A stretch of DNA of 64,000 nt from Paraescarpia echinospica (Eukaryota > Annelida > Polychaeta > Sabellida > Siboglinidae), in NCBI GenBank assembly GCA_020002185.1, contig CM034534.1, positions 67,102,691 through 67,166,690 on the forward strand, written 5' to 3'. The notes below the pieces were generated by a model. The model saw nothing but the letters and a program-made list of their open reading frames with translations. It was not told the DNA's origin and did not search any database. This document shows, piece after piece, positions 34,474 through 47,684 of this stretch (position 1 is its first letter; each line of letters begins with the position of its first letter). A program made the position numbers and the translations under genes.

Positions 34474-35320
34474 CTCTGTAACACACCAAGACCTCTTCGT
34501 GAGCAGCCTCGAGTTGTCGCGTCGTGTTGGCGTGCCTCACGTTTAACTCGTGGTACTTCTTGAGCGCTCGCTCCAGCATCATACGCGTCATTTCCAATTC
34601 CGTCCGACATGACTTCAGTTTCGTCCGCAGACGCTCGTTCTCTGCCTCTAAATCGTGCGCCCTCTTTTTGGTTTCTTCCAGTTCGGCCTCGCTGGCATTC
34701 AAACGCAACATCGTGCTGTTTAGTTCACGGTTACGATCGTGAAGCTCGCGTTTTAATTGTGCATTGTCGCGCTGCGTGTTGACCAGGTTCGTTTCGCTTG
34801 TCAGCAATAATTTTCCAAGTTCTTTCGTTCCGGCGACGCTCCGGTTCAGTTCGGCCTGCGTCGTCGTCAGGTGGCGCTCCGATTTGCGCAGACGCCTCCT
34901 AGCGGCGGCAAGCGCCGAGCGCAGCGCCCTGAACTCACTGTGCAGTTTGCTCATCAGATGGTTTTCGTTCTTCTGCGACTGCTTCCGGTTGTAGTGCGTG
35001 TTCCGCTTGCCGGCGTACGCCTGCGCACGTTGCGGGTTTTCCCTTTTTGCGCATGCGCTATTCGCTTTGTCAAGCATCTCGGAAAACTTCTTCTCCAAAT
35101 CACTGATGAGTTTCTGTTGTTGCTCCTCCGTTCGCTCCCACACGACGTCGCGTTCTCTCGTCGGGTTGTCGTCACTTTGCATTCCATTGGCCGCCCTGTC
35201 GCACGTCTCCGACATCTGCAGTTGGTAGGAGCAGCGGCCCTTCCGGAAGACGCACTGGTCGGCGCCGGCGGCAATGAGGCCTAGTAGAACGCTGAGGAGC
35301 GCGACAATGCGACTCGACAT
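34474..35320 (-). CDS. Gene A exon 1: signal peptide, Cys module, coiled coil
   Basis: ATG at 35320 in good context (ACC before ATG); 847 nt, ending at donor AGAG followed by GTAAGT (phase 1). Residues 1-20 form a signal peptide (hydrophobic IVALLSVLLGLIAAG). Cys23, Cys30 and Cys40 lie in a short module with KGRCSYQLQ, which recalls the N-terminus of angiopoietin/olfactomedin-like secreted coiled-coil proteins (inference). Residues about 60-275 are Arg/Lys/Glu/Leu-rich with heptad spacing, a long coiled coil. NRS, NST, NAS and NTT are four possible N-glycosylation sites. Without splicing the frame would end two codons past the donor. Codons are GC-rich compared with the surroundings. The role is probably oligomerisation of a secreted MAM protein. 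Confidence 0.87.
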
Positions 35321-35560
35321 GGTGCTTGGTTCACGCAGCCGCGCGCACTAGGGAGAAGCGCCGGCGCGTCTATCTCGCTCGTTGCCGCGGTAAAACAACA
35401 TTGAGACGACAACAATAACGACCGCCGGCCCCCTGCGCGATGTCGGTCCGACACCTGCTTCTGCGCATGCGGTGAGCGGCGCGTTAGGCGGGACTTATCA
35501 GCGGACAAAAAAGCAGGCGTTATTACGAGTCGGTGTGTGTATGTGCCCGTGTGACTTGCT
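35321..35560 (-). promoter_or_regulatory. CpG-rich promoter region of gene A
   Basis: GC- and CpG-rich sequence directly upstream of the ATG, unlike the AT-rich DNA further out. CTGCGCATGCGG at 35461-35472 resembles an NRF-1-type site, and a second GCGCATGCGC lies inside exon 1 near 35048. No TATA box is evident. The transcription start is not determined. Confidence 0.45.
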
Positions 35561-37439
35561 TGACTGAGGCGGTGGGAATAGCAGGCGTCAAGTGAGGTGT
35601 CGATTGCCGTGTGGAGGGAGGCGTGTTCACTAATTCACACCTGGAGGGCGGCCATATGATTACGAAGTTGGGGGCAACCACATGATTGTTACTGTGAAGG
35701 TAACCACACGATTCCAGGATGATCCATGATTCCTACATGGAATCATATGCATATTAAGTAGGTTTACGCTTTATTCGGATAGAATAATCATTTGATTTCC
35801 GCGGTACAAACAAAGACATGTTAATAGAATTCTTAATACGTCTTTGGTGTAAGCAAATTAGTAACATATATCGTGAGGGTGACAAAATGTGTGAACAAGT
35901 TCATGTTTAGAGATAATCAAGATAATGAAACGGAGCAGGTTGTGACTAACCCAGTTCTGTTGAACGAAAATCCCTTAGTTGAACTAATAAAATTGTATAA
36001 TTTATACAACTCTGGAAAGGTCCCAAATTGTTTTCTATCATGAGGATATAATATGTTGACGTCTACACATGAAGCTATAGGTTGACACCTGCTGCTTCGT
36101 ATGGAGCCTACTGACTTATCACAAGTTCAACACTTTGTCAAAACCCCGCTATACCCTAAAATATAGGGCATTATACTGAACAAGTCCTTATAATGAGTAC
36201 ATTTAAAATGTTTACTCTATTGGCTGTGAGTAATTTTTCCACACACATGGCTTTGTTCTCGCTTTGCTTCGCACAACTCTAGTTTCATTATATTCCATTG
36301 CTCGTTAACCAACTAAGACATGGCTTATGGTTATCTATTGACATGGATTATTGTTGGCGTACAACTTTAGATGTTCTGTAGCTCTACATTACTTTTGTTG
36401 TCCTCATGCTTTCGGCGAAATCAACACCGACAATTCACTGATGTTCCCAACCCAACGTTTTTCAATCTGCAACTAACTATTGATTAACTAAAACATTCTT
36501 CCCGTCGAACTACCGGTATAGCACGCAGCTGAAATCCTAATAAAAACGGTATTAAAACCCCGGGCGGATATTCACACCTACTTCCGAGCTCAATTGCGCC
36601 TCTAGCGCCGAAGTGAAACTTCACCACTACCAAGGTCCCACGTCATCACCAGCAGCATTACCAGCAGTGCTGCGTATGTTGTTCTAATCACTGCATTCCT
36701 GTCGCTCAGCCATTACCAAAGATTAACTATTCCAATTTTTTTTAAATTCATAATTCTAATAACCTGGCGACTAACTCTTTTGTATTGTTAAAAGGAGACT
36801 GATCCTAGTTTTTCATTTATTAATTAATATAGTTCTTAAGACTATACTAACTACGTTGAAGGTACCCTGCCCGCCGAATTATGTTTAGTCTTACACCTAC
36901 GTTCATCATTACAAAAATCCACACAACTATAATCAACGTTGCTTTGTGGTATTGCAGATGCGAGATTTAAGTGGCTTTATTAAGTGGCATGTTGCTGAAT
37001 AACGTCTCGAGTGTTGATGTTTCTGGGGCGTATTTGATGTTTACATAATTTCAAACCAAGCTGAACGACATCTTTTGTTTTGTATGCAGTCTGACAGATT
37101 TAATTGCCATCGAGATGTTTTTTACATTTGCCAAATTGTCGTTTTTCAATTACTTAAAGTTCCTGAACAGTTCACTTTCTTCCCCACACGCTTCGTTGTC
37201 TGTCAACGTGTCACTTAGGCGTCCATTTCACGGGTTTCATTTTGTGCTGGTTATGAATATGCAACTGCCGCAACTATCATAATGGGTCCTAATAGAAGCA
37301 GTTACAGATTGCAGTAGATCACATGAGTTGATATTGCAGACTGCATATAAATAAGGCCACCGCAATAGGGATCCATCACGCGGGTTGATTGCCGGTTGTG
37401 TCATGCGGTAGACGTGTGATGATTTGACGTTACAGTGTA
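35561..37439. other. Intergenic DNA upstream of gene A
   Basis: No gene or repeat recognised. Confidence 0.5.
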
Positions 37440-38266
37440 GGCAACGCCGACCTCACATCATGCACGGAATGATGGATTGGGGTATATTTTAGGCGGTGGG
37501 GGTGGGGGTGGCGGGAGACAGGGTTAGCCACCCAATACAACATTTGGAAGATCAAGGTGAGTTTCTTGGTAAGCCTCACGGGTTTTGGAGAGCTTCAGGG
37601 TGGTGCAAATGACAGTTTTTTTTTAGTCTCAGTGTGGGTTTATTGGCGAGCCTCAAGGGCGAGGTGCAATTGGAGATTTTTGGAGAGCATAAAATGTGTT
37701 TTTGACGAGCCTCGGAGGGGTGAAATTGGAGTTTTTCGGAGAGCGTAAAGGTGTTTTGACGAGCCTCGTAGGGGTGAAATTGGAGTTTTTCGGAGAGCCT
37801 AAAGGTGTTTTGGCGAGCCTCGGAAGGGTGAAATTGGAGTTTTTCGGAGAGCCTAAAGGTGTTTTGACGAGCCTCGTAGGGGTGAAATTGGAGTTTTTCG
37901 GAGAGCCTAAAGGTGTTTTGGCGAGCCTCGGAGGGGTGAAATTGGAGTTTTTCGGAGAGCCTAAAGGTGTTTTGACGAGCCTCGTAGGGGTGAAATTGGA
38001 GTTTTTCGGAGAGCCTAAAGGTGTTTTGACGAGCCTCGTAGGGGTAAAATTGGAGTTTTTCGGAGAGCCTAAAGGTGTTTTGGCGAGCCTCGGAGGGGTG
38101 AAATTGGAGTTTTTCGGAGAGCCTAAAGGTGTTTTGGCGAGCCTCGGAGGGGTGAAATTGGAGTTTTTCGGAGAGCCTAAAGATGTTTTGGCGAGCCTCG
38201 GAGGGGTGAAATTGGAGTTTTTCGGAGAGCCTCTGTCCGTCTTAATATTCACCACGTTTCGACGCC
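37440..38266 (+). mobile_element. MITE-like element, copy M3, with expanded internal minisatellite
   Basis: Right end CGTTTCGACGCC (38255-38266), preceded by CTTAATATTCACCA, matches the right end of M1. The interior starts with GGGTTAGCCACCCAATA and then GGCGAGCCTCAAGGG units. The middle is a homogenised 54-bp tandem array. The left terminus is not clear (a GGCAACGCC near 37440). Confidence 0.6.
37690..38236. repeat. 54-bp minisatellite, about 10 copies
   Basis: Units contain GGTGTTTTGACGAGCCTCGT (or GGCGAGCCTCGG), then AGGGGTGAAATTGGAGTTTT and TCGGAGAGCCTAAA. As 54 is a multiple of three, both strands read open for about 190 codons of an 18-residue repeat. There is no start context, splice site or domain, so coding is not proposed. 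Confidence 0.95.
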
Positions 38267-38374
38267 AATAATGGAAAGAGAAGAGTCGTCGACGACAGTA
38301 GGGACATGTATCTTCTTTTGTGTTTTCTTTCCCGTATTCCCTTGCGGGGGGTCCACTTCAGTTACTTTGTAGCT

Positions 38375-38770
38375 TCTTCCGCTTTTCTTGTTAACTCTCT
38401 CCATCTCTGTTTTCCGCATTGATCTCCCGTTCTTGGCTCTTCACACCTTCGTTCACAAGACCCCGTTTCATGCTGTCATTCCATCTCAGCTTTGGTCTTC
38501 CTCTTCGTCACTTGCCGCTCTCTTCTGCTTTCCATTTACTTTTTGACAGTCTGTCTTCGCTCGTTCCCTGTGCATGTCCTGCCAATCAAATTCTGTTTCT
38601 GACAACCTTCACGTTTTTCATGCCTATCTCTCTCCTCTCAGTGTTATCATCTTCCTTCTAATTCCTCTTTTCCTTACTCCAGATATTCTCCTGACACAAT
38701 TGTTTTCTGCCACCTATAACTTCTCCTGTCTCCCGGACAATGCCACTCTTCCCCAGCCCAAGTATCATTC
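38375..38770 (-). mobile_element. LINE C-terminal fragment, minus strand
   Basis: Minus-strand frames contain NNCVRRISGVRK-like, LAGHAQ, then RGRPKLRWNDSMKRGL, the usual C-terminal tail of RTE- or CR1-type ORF2 proteins (G-R-P-x-x-R-W-x-D). Frames are interrupted. Confidence 0.6.
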
Positions 38771-40394
38771 GGTGCAGCACAAGTATCATTCGGTGTTAAT
38801 CGGCATCACGGTGTGGTCTTTTTAGGCATTGACTGACTTCACAAATGATCACATTAACTCGGGTAAGTTGTAAGGATGCAATCGACACCCGTGATGACAA
38901 TGTCACCAGGTCACTGTTGACAACCACTGCGCACAATTCACGAGCCGCGTGACAAGCTACAATGGCACAATATCCGGTGGCACGGGAAGATAGTGTTTCC
39001 GTGCCAGAATTAGGCGTCCACTAGCCTAGTCAGAAATGTCCGAAGTTAACGTCGGTACTAGGATCTTCTGTGTCAACAACACGTTTAAGTGTAAATCTTA
39101 TTTGGTAGCGCACCATGTAAAGCATACATTGAATAACTTGTGCAATTATTTGCATTATTAAATAAAAACATGATTACTTAAAACAGTAAGAACGCTGAAA
39201 CTAAATATCGGCTGCTTCTGGAACGGTATCTTGTGGGGTATCAGACGCCAACTTAATAAAAAGTAAATATACAAAAAATTCCATATTATAGGAGGAAGTC
39301 GTCTTACCCACAATCCCTCCCTTCGTAATCTTTAACTAACAGGGGAATCTCCTTCCACCGAATTCTTTATTTTGGCATCTCTGTGTCCGTAAGCAGTTTC
39401 TCCAACGTCCCTTTGCACGCACGTGAAGTTGCGCTTGCTTCCAGGTGACAATCTAGGATTTCGAACAGCTCCTTGAGTAATCTATTATTCGGGTGCCCTC
39501 TTTCACCTGCACTTGCTTTGCGACACCTGTGTGTACAATGTCGTCTGCTTGCGCAGTAAGAATAGCGGGTTAAACGTCTACGAGTGCCCAGTTGGTTTAC
39601 AGCTGTGATGTAGGGTAAGTCATAAAATAAATGCCACTTATCAACGTAAGTAAAAACTACATTTTAGAGACTGTTACTAATTAAAAGCATTATCCAACGT
39701 GAAATAGTTTATTTTGTCGTAATATCAACATTTGGCTTCCTTTGACCTCACACCGCCTGTCACTCACTGGCACGGGTTGATGCTTATTACTGGGAGGATC
39801 CCTGGACTAACCAACGGGTGGTTTCGTCTGGGGCTCGTTCTTTGATCTAAAAATAGATAGTTTCCCAGTAAACAGAGTCTTAAATTAATACCTGTATTTT
39901 TAGCTCGCCGCGAGCGAAAACAAATAGATAGAACGAACGGATGAAAAACCGCGCCCACAATTTTAGGGAAAAGGAATTTCGCTACTAGATCGAATCATCG
40001 AGATATGCCCTTAAATATACGTAGCTGTAGGTTGATGGTATTTATATAAATATTTAGCTTCCATCGTTGCAACTCTAACTATTAATACACGAACTTGAAC
40101 CTTTTTTGGTTCAGTGTGTCAAAATTAAATTATACGTCCCGGTTTTATTTTCATAATCAACTATTTATTGTCATGCGATAGGCTGCGTACACATTGCTTG
40201 TGTATTTTGGAAGAGACTGTAAACGTCGTTGGTTTATTCTATATCTGGTGTCATTGTCACTTGAAATTAAATACCTTACATACGGAAATTTAATTTTTTT
40301 GCCAACGCCGACATATTAGCAATACTTAATGTGGCGTAACAGTTGGGCTACGTAAAATGTCCATTTGTACGCATGTTACTACCATCGTTCGTCA
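38771..40394. other. Intergenic DNA, nothing recognised
   Basis: Mostly AT-rich, no supported gene. A 15-bp AAGTATCATTCGGTG near-repeat occurs twice at about 38760-38795. Confidence 0.5.
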
Positions 40395-41570
40395 ATTTAT
40401 GTCTGACGACACCACTCTTACCAGTACACTAAATACATTTAACGATTCAGAAGGCAAAATGCGAAGTGAAAATTAACAAAGAACTAACAACTTTTAGCAA
40501 CTGGTTGAAAGCTAATAAACTGTCACTAAATGCCACAAAGACTAAATTCGTGATTTTTTATATGCCTCGAAAGAAAGTAGAATACCCTGTGTTACAAATA
40601 GATGGGGCGTACATTCAATGTGTAAATGATTTCAATTTTTTTAGGCGTCACAATAAATAACCATTTAAACTGGCAGAGTCGTACAAATAAAATAGCAATT
40701 AAACTATCGAAAACAATAGGCATATTAAATAAACTTAAACGCTTTTTATCACTTAATACATTATATATTATGTACAATGCTCCTTTTTCTCCCACATATT
40801 AATTATGGCTTACGTTTATGGGGTCATCAGACACATCGAATTTTTAAATGACACAAAGCAATACGAATATTTTTTTAAAGTAAATATAATGTTCACACAA
40901 GTCCTAATTTTAAAAGACCTCAAGTTGGATGACATTTACAAAATACAACAATACAAATTTTACTACAAATTAATTAACAATCTTGTACAATACTACTTCA
41001 ATGTTATTCCAAACAAACACATGTATGATATTCATCAGCACTGCACACGTGAAAGAAATAATGTAAATAATGTCCAAATTCAAATATGAATTTGCCAAGC
41101 AAATGCATTAGACGCAACATAGTAGAGACAGTTAACAATACACCAAGTATAATCATTAACAATGATAATAATTGTCTATATGTTTTTTCCACGTACACAA
41201 AACACTTTTTTTTATTTTAAATTATGAATCCAGTTGTTGTATTCATAATTGTTTTATTTGTAATTCATAATACGCATTGAATTGTATACATAAGTATCCA
41301 TATGTACGTCAATTTGTACAAGAGTACATATAATCAGTCCATGTATTATGTATGTATGATGATACACTGAGTAATTATCAACTGTAAAACAAGTCATATG
41401 CTATTCTAATTTGTGTCATGTAAATGTTGTTGTTGTTTATATTTACGGGGTGGCTCCTGTGCTAGCGATATTATATATCTTAATGGGAGTCTACCGACTT
41501 TATCTATTACTTACGTTATTCATTATGTATGTATCATATTTATAGGTCAAATAAATTGATTCTGAGTTAT
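40395..41570 (+). mobile_element. Jockey/CR1-group LINE 3' fragment, plus strand, decayed
   Basis: Plus-strand pieces: MSDDTTLTSTL (RT motif C with YADD reading MSDD), NWLKANKLSLNATKTKF, a FLGVTIN block after a one-base shift in a T-run near 40640, and a thumb region ending near 41090. An AT-rich stretch follows to AAATAAATTGATTCTGA near 41550, a plausible LINE 3' end. Many stops; inactive. Confidence 0.65.
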
Positions 41571-42082
41571 GAGTTCAATTTGTTTGTTACTTTTCCTATG
41601 CATTCTTTTCCGCCAAAAGCACAGTAATAAGAGACTCTTCTTGGTCTTTCCTATGTGAAATCATACACTAATTATCAACTTTTCGGTTTTATTTACTGTG
41701 ATAGCGTACTCACCAACAACCGGGTATGCCAGTACGTATGTGTCAAACGAAGATTCATCATACGGCGTATTTCTGGGAAGAAGCGGATACGGAAGGATTC
41801 GCCTTACGGAGAGATTATTTTACGCTACACTGGTCCCAGGTTAACATAGATTGGTAGAGCGTGGGAAAACACACCTTAAATCGACACCTGTTTCTTATGG
41901 GCGAAATTGAATATGTGTTTGAGTTGCCGCCCGCCCTGGAAATAGGCGTGTTATCAACGGTTGGTGTAGGTCGGGGTGTTGTCGACAAGACGTTTGGTCG
42001 TTGCAAATTAACCGTGAACAGCGAGTGAGATTGATTAACTTCCGGGCACAGACCACATCATTTAGCTTCAGTGCTAGGTGAA

Positions 42083-42085
<3 letters not shown>
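41571..42085. other. Intergenic DNA, nothing recognised
   Basis: No supported gene. Confidence 0.5.
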
Positions 42086-42555
<470 letters not shown>

Positions 42556-43469
42556 TAGTATATTAATTTAAAATAGTACTTATAATAATAATTATTATTA
42601 TGCTGCATTATATTTATGCAGCGGATGGACGCGCTTTAATCATATATACATAATAAATACAAACACATCTAAACACTGGTATTATAGATGTAGGATGCCA
42701 CGAGGGCAACTGCATACAAATAAATAAATAAATAAATACATAAATATTTATTGTGTTCCTCATTATGCCAGATGTCTGCTAAAATATATACTTTGATGTC
42801 GGTAAATTATTTCCTGAACTTAAAGGTTTAAGGTTTGTATATATTATAAGAACATGATATATGTTGATAAGGATCTGATAAAACTGTTAGAAAACTAATA
42901 TTGTGAAAAAAGGTCCCTGTAATTTTTCGAAGTGTTTACTTGGGAACGTCAAGGATATTTATTTCGAAAATAGTTTCTAGCTTTTCTGTAAACCAGTAAA
43001 GAAACATAGTGTCCCCGTAGGAATATGGTATCGTGAATCAGTGTTCTAATCTTTATACCTGTGGAAGTGTAGCGCCGTGCAATAATTGGGAGTTCTTATC
43101 CTTTCAATAAATACATGCGAACGGTTAAACATGAAAGAACTAGACACTATAAGCTATTAATGACAACATTGTAAGTAAATTAACTGCATTAGGCAGTACA
43201 GACTGATAAAACACAAACCAGAGCGTAGAATATCAATCACCTCTTTGCATCAAGATGTGGTTGTGCGTTTGAGTTGACTTTCTCGCCGACAGAGTTGCTA
43301 TCGTGGTTTCATCGCTGGAGAGGTGCCGAGTACTTTCATCTTTGGAATTTTCCTGGCCGTAGGCCTAACCAAGGGCGATATTAATGTCGGAATGTTACCT
43401 TGTCGACAACAGGACCACCAATGACGGGGGACGTCCTGCTTATACCCAGTACCCACCGATGCCGTACGA
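42556..43469. other. Intergenic DNA, nothing recognised
   Basis: AT-rich; no supported gene. (AAAT)n at about 42720-42738. Confidence 0.5.
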
Positions 43470-43870
43470 CCACCTAGAGATAAGATTAGCCCCCAGTATT
43501 TAGGGAAGTGGGTACATTTTTGGATGGAATTTTATGGTTTTGGTGAGCTTGAATAAGTTTTGGCGAACTTCGGGGAGGGGGGGGGGCAAATTGGGTTTCT
43601 TGGAGAGCCTGACGGTGGGTTTTTGGAGAGCATTAGGGGGTTCAACTGGAGGTTTTGAGTGAGCTTAAAAAATATTGAACAAAATGTTCAACGGCACTCC
43701 CCCCGCCGTCTTCCGATGTCACGAACGACAGCGCGACGGCGGAATCATGCTGAAGGTCCGGCTCAGACCACCGAATATGAATATGTTACGGCTGCCAGTG
43801 GACGGTTTTTGGCGACCCTCAAAAGGTGCAATCGGAAGTTTTGGCTCCCCAGACTACCCTCTGTGGTTCC
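43470..43870 (+). mobile_element. MITE-like element, copy M4, diverged
   Basis: Shares GATTAGCCCCCAGTATTTAG, TTGGCGA(A/G)C.TC, TTGGAGAGCCT and GTCTTCCGATGTCACG with M1 and M2 in the same order. The ends are not clear. Confidence 0.6.
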
Positions 43871-43879
43871 GCCCTTGGA

Positions 43880-44795
43880 TAACATATCGTAGCATATTAT
43901 ATTTTTATTATTTGTTTCTTACAAAAATGTAGAACTAAATTTTTTTAATGAAAATTATGTTATGGTACGATCAACGGAACTCTTGCCACTCCGGCAGGGG
44001 TGGGTGAGCAAATGCACCCTTCGCACCCCATGCCTATCAATGGACCTGACTTGGCGATAGCATTCGGTATTTCCGCAACAATATTCCCACGTGCACAGTT
44101 CGTTTTCAGAGAGGCACATTTCCAATACATGTTGCTCGTCGCCTGGCTGAATAACAACATTGGCTATGTTCAGCACGATTTATTCTGCAAAAGCCGCTCT
44201 TATGGAAAAAACGATGTACACAAACAACACGTGGAATTGAGGGTAGGAGACGCACTGCAAAAACGCAGTGACGTGAATGGGTGAACGCGCAACACCTTGC
44301 TACGAGTAGATTATCTGCCCGTCTGACGTCAGTACACTTTAATCACGGTATGTGTGTTGGATACGTGCGCCTTGAAAAATACACCCATCAAAGTTAGTTA
44401 TTTTAAAGGTCAATCGATTGTTAAAGTTGCGCCATCACATACTTTGCCTAAAGCGATTCTTTCATATATCTAAATTTATGGCGTGTTAATAGTGTAAGTA
44501 ATGCGCGCAGTTTGTTTAATAAAATAAAGCGTACTTATTTTGAATCGTCGAAAAAATGGCCGTCACATCTGCTAGCTTGCAAAAGCCAAATGCGCGGCCG
44601 ATATATAGCTTCCAACCCGTTGAACTTGGCGGTTACGTGAGTTCAACTTCGATTGCACGTGAAAACAACACGAGATTGCAATACTAGTGCACTAGCGGCA
44701 CATCAAATAAGTTATAGTTATCTGATAGTTTGTATAATGAGATCACCAACAGTACGTACCTATTTTAAAGGCGGGTGAAAGAGACAAGGGGGAGG
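43880..44795. other. Intergenic DNA, one unidentified frame
   Basis: The minus strand at about 44176-43955 is open for over 60 codons in two frames and Cys-rich in one (CLSENELCTWEYCC). No domain recognised and no splice support. Confidence 0.35.
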
Positions 44796-44842
44796 GGGGA
44801 AGAGAGAGAGAGAGAGAGGGTGGGGAGAGGGAGAGTGAGGGA

Positions 44843-44881
<39 letters not shown>

Positions 44882-45012
44882 GAGGGAGAGGGAGAGAGGG
44901 AGAGAGGGAGAGAGGGAGAGAGGGAGAGAGGGAGAGAGGGAGAGAGGGAGAGAGGGAGAGAGGGAGAGAGGGAGAGGGTGAAGGAGAAAGAGGGCAGGAC
45001 GGAGGGTGGGGG
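44796..45012. repeat. (GA)n/(GGGAGAGA)n microsatellite
   Basis: GA dinucleotides passing into about 10 perfect GGGAGAGA-type 10-bp and 8-bp units. Confidence 0.96.
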
Positions 45013-45734
45013 AGAGAGAGCTAAATTGATTGTCTTCAAACAGGCAATCAGCTGCAAGTTGTACCGGATCAACTATAAAATAAACCATTGCAAGTTGTAT
45101 CGGTAAAATGCCTCTATAAAGACATTTTTACCTTCGGCTGTACTTGAGTTAATCTATTCCGATCCGTGTTCGGAAGACTTCATCGCGCCTAAGGTGTATT
45201 TCTTAGGATAGAACAGCTGCAACAAACGTCGTCTGCCGGAAACAGGCGCGTCTTACAACGAATATACACATCCGGAATGTACACAGTAATATAACATATG
45301 AATACCTTTGCTCGCTAGTGCGACGAAACGATATCTTGTCGAACCACTGTGAGGGAAGCCAGATAAATATACATCTTGTCGATTCATTTATAGACTGTAA
45401 TATATCAGCCAGGATGTAGACTACATCACGTTTTTGCATTCCAATCGCTTGCCTGGATACTGTTTAACACATAATGCGAAGACAGTGTTCCAGGCGATAT
45501 ATTGCCAGGAACTTCCCGGAATTACACGCAGTGACCTACGTATCACCGACTTAGGGTCTACCTGTGACATGTGATATTACATGAACAGGTTATGTTTTAG
45601 TATGTGGCTCATTTTCGCTTCAGGAGAACAAATGGGAGGCTAAGTCTTTATCTAAGCGGCAGCCAATGTTACATATGACGAGGGGTGTTCAATATAAATT
45701 TAATAACTTGTCCTGCTATTTTGTTCAGCACATG
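45013..45734. other. Intergenic DNA, nothing recognised
   Basis: No supported gene. Confidence 0.5.
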
Positions 45735-45859
45735 CGTGTGCGTGTGCTGGTGCGTGTGCGTGTATGTGTGCGTGCGTGTGTGTGCGTGTGTGCGTGTGTG
45801 TGCGTCCTTGTGTGTGTGTGCGTGTGTGTGCATGTGTATGTGTGTGTGTGCATGCGTGC

Positions 45860-45927
<68 letters not shown>

Positions 45928-45935
45928 GTGTAAGT
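45735..45935. repeat. (GT)n microsatellite with GC interruptions
   Basis: Alternating purine-pyrimidine GT/GC tract, pure GT at 45861-45920. Confidence 0.97.
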
Positions 45936-46084
45936 CTCTGTGCATGCGGTAGTGTGTTTACGCATTCACGTGCGGGCATGTAATGGGGGTGTTTGCACCC
46001 TCGCTGAAACAAAAATAGTTTCACCTACATAAGGCAAAGAGTTCCATGAGAAAGAAACCATGCCATCCATACATCATATGCACT

Positions 46085-46215
46085 TGGGTGTATCAGGAGG
46101 GGGGGCAGCCTGTGGTTTATGGCGAGCCCCGGGGGGGGGTTTAGTTGGATGTTTTAAGGGGGATTGTAATTGCAGTTTTTTAGCCTCATATATGGGGTAC
46201 AGTTTGAATTTTCCT
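46085..46215 (+). mobile_element. MITE-like element fragment
   Basis: GGTTTATGGCGAGCCCCGGG followed by GGTTTAGTTGGATGTTTTA and GCAGTTTTTTAGCCTC resembles the internal units of the M1-M4 family. It is short and has no termini. Confidence 0.45.
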
Positions 46216-47530
46216 AAATATTACAACATGCAATTTTCCCTAAAACGCCGAATCCCAGTTTTGTCAACCATCATAACGGGCCTATCCACACATCACGTGT
46301 GATTTACACTTCGTCGAAAAACTCACCACCCCATAGTGATAAAACACGCTACGGACATGGTGTGTATATGTGTGTGCATTTATAAATGTACGCGCGTGTG
46401 TACGCGTGTGTTTGTGTGCGTGTGTTGGCTGCGTGTCCGTGTATGTGCGCATGCGTGTGGTATTTGTAAGCGATCCCTGTTGCATCAACAGTATGCGCAT
46501 AATTACCTAACCCAAACGTTTAGACACCCAATTTTGGAGTCGAGTTTCCTTCCAATGTGTATGGGTAGAGAGAGACCTGTGGTTGAGCAAGCCTGTGGAG
46601 CTTTTAGCATATGACATGTCGCGTTAGCTTCGGGATCATCTCAGAACGACGATGTCAAATATTAGACGAAATTACTTTCATTTGGAGGATCGGGGGTCGG
46701 AAGCAGTTTCGTCTGACGTCGGGCATCGGTATTTTACGCTTCGACCCGATACTGTTATTATGTTGATATCATCATAGCAATGTTCACAAACTTTCGTCTG
46801 ATGGGGTGGGGGCTGAGGCCAGATGAAAATAATATCGTCTCATATCGGACATCAACGTTCTGGGATTTGCATCCCGGATGATGGTGGAATCGTATCACCT
46901 TAGCGAATGGCGCCACGTAACTGTACATTAAAGAGAGCTCGTATCTACCAACATTGCCATAGGATTATAGGATGATCAGGATTCCCACGTATTTGAAAAC
47001 ATAAATCCGTTGTACGGATCGAAATTGTGAGAACAGATTTGCTGAATTGTAGAGTTTTTTTAACAAGTATTGCATAAAAGCGCATGTTAATAATATAATT
47101 TAATAATCATTCAAATCATTATTTTTTAAATCACTATTATTCTAAGATGGTTTCACATCTAAATAAAATGTAGCCTAATCTGTCTGCTAGGTGCGCTAAA
47201 GGCGGTACCGTGGCAAAAAACGCAACGCAAAAGATAAATACCGACCACGCGTCGAATATTATCGGTAAGCAAACACAATAAAATTATTAGGCAAACAGTT
47301 GATTGCTCAGGTAAATTCAACGGCACAACAAATAGGCTATATGAAAATTAAACAGTGTCAACGCCAATTGCGCTTTGCATAGAACACTATCAGTTCCTAC
47401 AGAATGCATGCAAAGCGTTTACTACGGTTATTGATTAAAATCACCAGCCGTGCCTTCAACTAGGGCCGATACATTATGAAGAAGAACCATCCGACGGTCT
47501 ATGCCGCGTATGACGAAGTTGCCAGGGCGC
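46216..47530. other. Intergenic DNA, nothing recognised
   Basis: GT-rich tract at 46360-46460. No supported gene. Confidence 0.5.
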
Positions 47531-47535
47531 TAATT

Positions 47536-47546
47536 ACACACACACA

Positions 47547-47590
<44 letters not shown>

Positions 47591-47595
47591 CACAC

Positions 47596-47665
<70 letters not shown>

Positions 47666-47684
47666 CTCTCTCCCCCTCTCTCTA
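47536..47684. repeat. Compound microsatellite (CGCA)n-(CA)n-(CT)n
   Basis: CGCA at 47545-47590, CA at 47590-47630, CT at 47631-47684. Confidence 0.97.

Noticed and set aside
34871..35284. Plus-strand frames opposite gene A exon 1
   Set aside because: Shadow frames of a GC-rich coding exon; no domain, and the minus frame has a signal peptide, coiled coil and a strong donor.
37653..38271. Two-strand 18-residue repeat proteins
   Set aside because: A 54-bp minisatellite inside a mobile element; both strands are open only because the period is a multiple of three.
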